From: Aldrovandia affinis
Taxonomy: Eukaryota > Chordata > Actinopteri > Notacanthiformes > Halosauridae
Assembly: GCA_029706075.1 (NCBI GenBank)
Contig: JAINUG010000015.1
Coordinates: 8,144,154 to 8,208,153, forward strand
Reading direction: 5' to 3'
Length of the DNA stretch: 64,000 bases
The position numbers and the translations under genes are program-made. Each line of letters starts with the position of its first letter. Positions within the stretch are counted from its first letter, which is position 1. Under the pieces are notes generated by a model. It had not been told where the DNA came from, ran no database searches, and saw only the letters and a program-made list of their open reading frames with translations. This document shows positions 24,249-33,200 of this stretch, in pieces.

Positions 24249-27200
24249 AATCTTCAGCTGGTTTTACAGTCACAGATCTGAGGGGGTTATTCAGTGCAGA
24301 TCACAATACCTACCTGAATTGTATCATATTGTTGTTGCTTTTGCCTTTACTGGATTGACTCTACTGGTCATCACACCACCACCTACCCCCCCCGCCCTCC
24401 ATCCCCGATCGCAGCCTTACCCTGGATCGCTGCATTGGATTGTCGAAATCCGTTCCCTCGGGTGCCAAACACAGCCAGCCTCCATAAATAGGCTTGGCCT
24501 GCAAAAGAAACCACAGCAATTTAGGCATTTGTTAAATCTGAGGGAAACAGAAATGGGGGGGGGGGGGGGGGAGAGACACCCTTTGAGGTCCACATTTAAT
24601 TGGACTTTTCAGTACAGTAAAAAGAAAAAATAATAAAATTTAATTCAAGCCTTCCCGGCAACATCCCCAGGAAACCAAACACAGACCCACATCCACCGGC
24701 TTGTGTTCTCCCCCACATGTAAAACACCACCTGAACGCCATTACAGTACATATCAGCAGGACAGTTTGCAACCATAGCAGAAAGTGCTAATGAAGGCATG
24801 CTTACATAGGAAGCGTTTCAAGGAAGGATTCAATTGTGGAGACAAACAAGGCTGTTTGATTTAATGGCGTCATTTTCACAATGGCGTTCTGACACTGAGC
24901 AACTGCTTGGTAAGGTGATCATTTCCAATGTAAAAGCACACGAAAAATACAGTAGGTCCACAAACAAAAGTCTTTCGGACACTCTCCTGCAAAGCGACAA
25001 TGTAGCAGGCCATTTAAAACGACAGCCCTGAGCACTCCAATGAAGCTTGGCCCCTGTCTGCTTATATGTTCAAATTAGCATGCAACTGTCAAACAGTTCT
25101 TTGCTGTTGAGATCCGTCAGGAGATAATTTGCGTCTCACCCAATAATTCACCCGAGTCGCTACAGGTTAATCATAAATTAAAACGCTTCTTGCTCAAGCT
25201 CGCAGATGCGGTCTACCTTGCAAAGGAGGGCAAAAAGAGATTAAGGGCTTTTCGAAAGTAATTTGAGGAAAAAAATAAATAATAAAAGGCCATGTGGCCT
25301 GCAAATGCTTTACGTTGACTGAAAGGGAAAATGTTCCAGAATGGAGAAGTGTGACAACTCCAACACTTAGCCTTGATCGTAAGTCACTACAACTACAACT
25401 TTTTTGGGCAACTATCACATTAGGTTCCCGTCTCATGTTTTAGCAGATAGACGTCTCATGAATTACACTCATGTGTAACAAGGACCATCCATTCCCCCAC
25501 CCCCATGCAGAGGAAGGGTCGGTAACGTAGCTTAAACACTGAAACAACTCAAGTGCAATCAGAAAAAGGGCCGGGTAGAACATGGGTGGAAAATCGACAG
25601 CGCTGTTATTATCCTGTGCGAAACTGTGCGCCCTCCCACTCCAGAAAGAGAGAGGTCCAGCTGTGACATGCGTGCGGGGTGGCGGGGGCTCCGAGGTGCC
25701 AGGAGAGGACAGACACACCCCTCCGCTTTTCCTCCGCACATTGCGGGTTGGCTTCCTCCGCGCCGCTTCCCCCGTAACCCCGCGGCCCTCCCGCCGGCGT
25801 CGGAGCTTAACTTTCAATTTCCTCCCAGGCCCGGGCCTCGGGGTGCGGGGCGCTCCCTGTGGGCCTCTTTATCCCAGCGTCCGCCTAACCCCTGGATGCA
25901 CTCTGCTGGCCCCGCTGACACTGGACCCCCCAGGGCAGGGCTGGAATTAAAGAGCCGCGAGCGACCTCTGGGAAACTGCACTCCGCTTTCCCAACCCGCA
26001 CTTCCTTTCACAAGCCCTCCCCCCATTTCACCACCCCCCACCCCCTCCTCTCCTCTCCTCTCCCATCATCCCCTGCCTCCCACTTCTCCCACAAAGCAGA
26101 CTGCCTGGTCCCTCAGGAGGCCAAAGGGAAAGGACTTTATAGGGTCATTTCTCAACAAAATAAAAGCCTGGACAAACATACTATGACTCATAAACCACCA
26201 GGAACAGAACACTTAAAAAAGAAAAAAAAAAAGAAAAGAAGAAAAAAAAGAAAAGAAAAAGCCACTGGAGCTGCATTCACAAATGATAGAATCCTTTGAT
26301 GTAAAATCAATAAATTCCTAAAAAATAAATAAATAAAATAAATAAATTAACCACAAAAACCTCTCCCACCAAAAAACTACATATATGCTACTACTAATAT
26401 GCTACAAACAGTTTTGTCCGAAGGAAAGCCAGTCAATAACGTGCATTACTGCGCTGCACTCTGCTCTCTCGCACAGGATCTTTGCCTTGGCATGCGTTTC
26501 TGTACACTTCCTGCCAAAGCAATGTCTCCCCACTGCAGTCATGTCCTCTGTTATTAAAACGGTTTTTTTTCCCAACAATAAAGCAAGTAACACTTATTTA
26601 AGGGTCTATTCATTTAATACTGTTTATTCTAATTAATGATCCAGTCTGGAATCTCACAGCCAAATAAGCTTGTCTCCACACTTTTTGTTCTTGTTTTGAA
26701 TCTTGCTACTACTTAAAAAAGTTGTGACTGACATTCAAGAGGGTCCGATAGCAAAACATTTTGAAACAGTCCAAATTCCTCTAAGCTACGTGCTTAACAC
26801 TGCTGAAGGAGGTTCAAAGAAATGATGTGTGAAGATGGGTTTACGCCAAGACAATAATCCAAATAATAATTTCAAATATCTGTAAAAACTGCAGTTTTTT
26901 AGGGGAGAAAATGGAAAGAATAGGTTGCCTTAAATCTGGGAACATCAAACGCTTCAGGCAGTTTGGGCCTACTGTTGGGCCTACATCCATTTGCAACACT
27001 TACAGCACATACATTTTTAATTTATCCCTTCTTGCATGTCAATAGTTTCACTACATCAATTAGCCAAATGTTAAAAACTTCAGAATGTGAAAATCAGCAA
27101 CGGCCCTACTGTAGCTGAGCCTCCTTCAAAGCATGCAGCCTGCAGACCTGAATAGTACATGTTACACGTTTAATTCAGAGTAAATCCACTTCTGGCTTCT

Positions 27201-30200
27201 AATTTATTGATTCAAGCTACTTTCTCACAGTTTGAAACACTAATGCCCTCTGGACACATTTTAATTTCACAGATGTTTTTTTTTTTTTTTTTTTTTTTTT
27301 TAAACAAGAACTTGAGTTCAGGTGTTGAAATGTAGTAGGCTACACTGGAGGAGCTTGCCATATTCCAGCATAAAGCTGCGGCAAGCATGACAAAGTAGAC
27401 GTGTTCACACACTTCAAGCCTGAAGTTGCCATTTGGATGAAAAAGGGCTGTTAAAAATCTGTGTCCATTGTCTGCCTCTGTGAGTCATCCCCATTGGGAC
27501 CCGGACGCTCTGAACCTCTGCCAGTTGTGGGGGCTTCAGCACAAAGACCTTGGAGGCCTCCATTTCACTTCCTCCCCAGAAAATGCAGTGCAACGGGACC
27601 TTAGAAACTCTCGCGGAGGAAAATGACCCCAGCTTGGCCTAATCAGTGCGAGACGTTACTTACAGCATCTCCCATCGAGGCTGTGGGTCCAGTTCTCTAT
27701 CCAATTACCAACACAGTGGCACCACGATTTTGCCCCCTCTGCCAATGCTTAGGTTTCAAGTCACACTAAGAATCTTTAGCAGCTTAGCAAATAGCTGGCC
27801 TCACCAGATAATTAATGGCACTTCTCACAAGCACTCTAACAAGAAAAGGACCACTTAGGCAGTGTAGCAAGTAGTCGGACAAAACTGCACACAACACAGT
27901 TAATAGGTCATACATAGTGGAATTGAGAAATAATATTAGACTTACTGGCATACTACACTAAAGTATCACACATTTTAAACTTTTTCTCCACCATAGGAAA
28001 GCAGCTCTGATTGGAAATGGCGTTAGATAAACAGGAGACAAATGCCATTCAGATCTTCCACTTCGCTGAAGTGAATTTTAGATTCCACTGGTAGTCAGGC
28101 TGGCATCCTTGTGGTTACTGAATTTTGCAGTATAGCGTGGTTATTCAGATTTTTGGAAGTCACTGAAAATGATCTGTTTTGATAAGGTGTGAATGCAAGC
28201 TAGTGTTTCACGTTAAAAACCAAAATTGATTCACTGCACATACTAATGGCAAACTTATTTCCAAAGTCAAGCCATGGAAGCTGCTTCAACGCTACCTTTT
28301 AATGCAACACCCATATAAACTTTTTTTGCTAGCTGCTAGAGATCATTACTGAGAACGTCACTTTGATTCTACTGATGAAACCATCATTAAAGGATAAACT
28401 ACATCTGTGAACATTCTATTAAGAGAGTGAACAACTGGCATCTGTAATGCACTGTGAGATATTGGTGAAATTCAGACTGGGGGAAAAAAGCCTCAGCAGA
28501 GCACTTCCCAAATGTGGCACACTAACAGTACTTAGAAATATTTAATGGAGAGTGAAGATGCAAGTTACCGCTCTAATGGATTACTGTCCGGCATCCAAAA
28601 AAACTATGAGATAGTGTTGTGTCTATGAATTACTGCTATGTTCACTTAGGCATGATGCAAATGTTGATCTGAAGTAAACTGAACCGTTAGACATTGTGCT
28701 CTTATTACTATGTTTTATATTTCAACTTCCTTTTAAACTTGGTTGAAACAAAGTTGTGTATTGCGATATGTTCTACTGGTTGCTCCTTTGGTCTGTTTTT
28801 AATTCCACACCATTTTATACTGTTTTGTTTGATATATGTGATACTATCAGTTAAAAATGTAGATTTTTTTATTTACATACAAATGTGCAATAAAATAATT
28901 GACTGGTCACAGTAAACAGAGAACTGCGATATGTTATCTGTTGTTACAAGAATGTACGCTAAGAGAGTTTTTTTATGTTGTGTTATATAGAAAAGGGTGG
29001 AAGACAATTACATTTTAAAAAACATTAGCTGCAAGGAGCAATAAGCAGGGCCCGAGCATCAATTTCAATATTTGAAATTTTAAACAAAGTGTGCATTGCC
29101 TGGATCTGAACCTAAGACCTCTTGGTCTGAAGTCAGAAGGCTAGCCGACTGTGCTAATAGGCCAAGGCTTATAGGCCAATAGGCCAACCCTGGAATGAAT
29201 TAGTGATTTGAATGGACACACTAGTATTCATCAAATTGACTGTCTCACCATTCAGCCATCTTTTAACATAGAATCTTCTACTTAACAACTTTTTCTGAAA
29301 CACTCTGATGCTTTATGATGCAAAAACCAAAGGTAAATACCAGTAAAAATAGTGGAAAATCTAAGTTTATATGCACTTCATAGGCATTTTTTTTCCTATG
29401 AGTGGAGGGATCCAGGAACAAAATTTTGACAATAGGTCAAAGGGGTCAAGAGTTGTGACTTTTCAAAGTTTGCATTTCGAATCATTTGCTACAGCGCCAC
29501 TATTTGGTCAATTGGTGCCATATTGTCAGGGCATGTGCTTGACATGGTCCTCTACAAACATGCCATGTTTGTTGAGTTTTTGAGCATCCCTGTGGATTCT
29601 ACAGCTATTTTGCAAAAAAGTCTCCACAAAAAAACTGTACAAAAACGACAGGGTTCCAGCACGGTTCCTACGGTGATTGCATCCCTAAATAGTCAAACAT
29701 AGAATAAATTGAGGACAGTACTAAATATTGTGGCAATTATTGATCCTTGCTACAGTAGGGATCATTACACCAGAAGGAAAATGTAGGAAGTGGTGACAGC
29801 TCTTTGGGAGAGGGGCCAGCATTCAGACTGAGAGCTTCAGGGCAGAGGAGGGGGAGGCAGTGGAAAAGTCTCCACTTAAAAAGAACAAACATACTCCAGG
29901 CAGTCTTCTTGCCCACTTCCCCGCCTGTGGCATCTTGCCGACCTAGAGGGGGCATTGGAGAGATCGAAGGAGAGGAGCCCCAAATTTGTAGAGGCAACAA
30001 AACGTACTTCTCTTTTGATGTCAAAACTCACCAGAAGTAACTTCTGCATGAATTTGTTTGAACGGAGACCTAAGAATTATTACAATTGTTCAGTCACTGC
30101 AGGTCCCTTAGTTAAATACAAGGGGGGACACACATTTCTTCACACTATGTCATGCCAATACTTTCCAACATGCATTACTGCTTTCAAAAGCAGTGTATTG

Positions 30201-33200
30201 TATCATTTCCAAATGTGCTCACCGCTTCTCAGGTCAGTGAGGTGCGTGGCTGAGAAACAGCCTAAAATATTGTCTTCAGAAGAGTGCTGGACATGCCATT
30301 TTTTCCTGGTTCCTGATGTGAAATGTAAACCATGTCCTCACTTGTCAGTATTGTTTCTCCCAGTGATCTATGCTTAAATTGTAATACTATGTTACTTGCA
30401 AAGCTGGACGGACTTCTCGATCACTGTGAAAACTGTAAAGAAGAGATCATTACTGAACACTTTCTGACAGGTCTTTTGGTGAAAGTAATTTCACAATACA
30501 TTCCTAAACACTGATTAAGCATTGGGGCCTTATCACAAGTATTAGCGTTTCAAGGAAAATAATCCCCTTTACGATTACTGTACCATACAAACCCCACACA
30601 CAATGTAAAACATAAATACTTGATCTCCCTTTTAGCCTAAATGAAATATTGCCAACTTATAAATGTAATAGAATAAAGAGAATAAACATAATAGAATAAA
30701 CTGATGACAAAATGAAAAACAATATGGCTAGAAATAATTAGCAAGCTCTCAATATTGAAGAAATTCCATATAAGCAATATAGAAATCAAATCCCTAAAAA
30801 GAATTTTTCAAAACATAAGATATGGAAATAATTGATGGACAACTTAGCTATGTGGAATACAATACAATTATATTTACTTATGCAACATATCTTGAGTTCC
30901 GGCTCAACTTCCGGCTCAACTTTCATGCTATTAATTTTTTTGCATATACGCCCTGCTTTGTAAACTAAATGGTTTTACTCTGTCATCACCTGATTCTGCA
31001 ATCAGCACACTGAAGAATTTCCTTTTTTTTTGGTTACTTTAATCTCTTCAAGCGAGGAAATACACCTGTCACCTGTGGTGAGAAAAACAATTTCCTTTGT
31101 CGCACCATTCAACAATGGATCTAAAAACCTCTGCAACATAGAATTACAGGCATCCTGGTGGAAAGCGGCCAGAAAATCAGAAGGGGAGGAAGAAAAAAAA
31201 GTCAAGCTTTATTGTGACTTTATTAGCAGATAAAATACCTTACATCTGGCGCACATGTCAGGCAGTCATACTGAAACACAACTCATACTGAAACACAACA
31301 GCAACAGAGACCAATAGAACTGTAAGGCTAAGCGTTAAGATAGGTGCTTATTCACTCCTTCAATGTTTTTATTAACTGTGCCTCTGCCCTCCATGCATTG
31401 GGGTCAGATGCAGAGTAAATGGATCTTTTGTGTTTAGACTAACAACAAAAAAACCCTACACAACTTGCCAAAACGTCCCCCTTCTGGAAAATGAAAATCC
31501 ATGTTCTGTTGATAGTGATTCAAAGGTAGGTCTCATTACTTAGATCTGTGAATTTAGTTCAACTTAATCCTTAAATGTGTATGAATTTGGCCTATACCAC
31601 TGTAATGGGCTAAGTGCATTACTGATCTTGTTCTGTTTTGCTGTGATTGTGGTTTCATTTGTACAAATGTCAACTAATTTATTAGTTGTGGAAGACCTTG
31701 AGGAATATGAGCCCTTTGACATCTTAAAACATCTTATTGGTGTATTGAGTGTAGGGTAAGTAAGGATTATTTTTTCAATTGTAAGTTTTGCAGGACAATG
31801 TCCAATAGAAATAATGAATGAATGAATGACTGACAATAGTCAGCATTCAGTTTCAGGATTACTGTTTTGTGGCTAAAGTTAACAGTTCACAGACAGAAAA
31901 GGGTGAAGTTGAAATTGAGTACTTGTCAAAGGCTTTAAACATTGTATTAATACTCTAAAATGAAATTAAGCAACAAAAAAACGTTCTTTATACCCTTGTT
32001 GAGGCGGATTTAAATTCTTGTAACATGTATTCTTGTCATAGAAGTATTAGTGAATGGTGTAATCCAAAAGTTGACTCAAGAGTATAGTTATGAAAGGGTT
32101 AAGTTGTGTTAATCACATGCAGACCACTGCACAACATATACTGAAGCCTGCTGACGTTGCCATACAGCTCTTAAGCCATGTGCTGGATCCTTCAAAGGAC
32201 CGTCTGGATTAAGTGAATGGGATCAATTAGAACAAACTACAACAGGCACTAATGGTCTGAAAGGCTTCCTCTCATTCCAAGATTTTAGCGTGTTCGGGAT
32301 ATAAATAGCAAGGCATACACCCCACTTTGTCAGTTATTTGTAGATGTTTGCTGATTTACTGAAAGATTTTAGCAGGACAGTCCCCTTCAAAAAAATTGTA
32401 ATTTTCTTCAAAAGCCAATGCTCGCTGCTGGCTTCTATAAGATGAACAGACACCTCCCCCTTTAAACTGAATGCAGAAAATGAAGCCCCCGGAGCCTTCA
32501 TTAGAAACTCCCTGGTTTCACTTTACAAACAAGAAATTAAAGATCGTACAGGTTGTGGGCCATCATTTTACAGTTGCTGTCAAGAAAACAGATCTGCTCA
32601 TGGAAGAGAAAACACTTGTACCTGTGCTATTCAAACCAGCATATTTACAGACATATTGGTAACAATAGTGACCTCACAAGGTATTCAACTTGTAGTGTCT
32701 TTATGAATCAAGGGTCTCTTGAAAAATAATATATGGTCTTGTGTTATCAAGAGGCACTGTGTTGCAGCCTGACATATAAAAAACACCAAATCAATCGCTT
32801 TGAAGTAGCCTACATTATATATGCCAGAAAATAGGTCTGAGCACAAAGTATGACTCAGATGTAGTTAAATGTTGGAATAAATATGAACCTAGTCATGCAA
32901 AGTGATGGAATCCTCTCAGTAATTTTGAAACCCTTGCAAAGTATGCTTCCAGTACTATCAAGCATCAATATGGTCATTTTAAAATTGTAAACCTTTAAAA
33001 ATAGCAGTACAATTTAATGAAAGATTTGCCCATTTTTCCTGCTACATATGTTACAGCTTTGCCTGGCAATCAGCAGAGTGAGTGTTTCAGTAATCATGAC
33101 ATAACTATTCTAGTTTCTAGCATGGCCGTCACATAACAATAACATGAATATTACCTGTGGATGCATGTTCAACTGCCAAGTTTACAATTTATACAAATTA

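Noticed and set aside
24011..24281. Ser/Pro/Leu-rich and Arg/Glu-rich frames
   Set aside because: Direct translation of the CTTCCC/CTC repeat tract on both strands.
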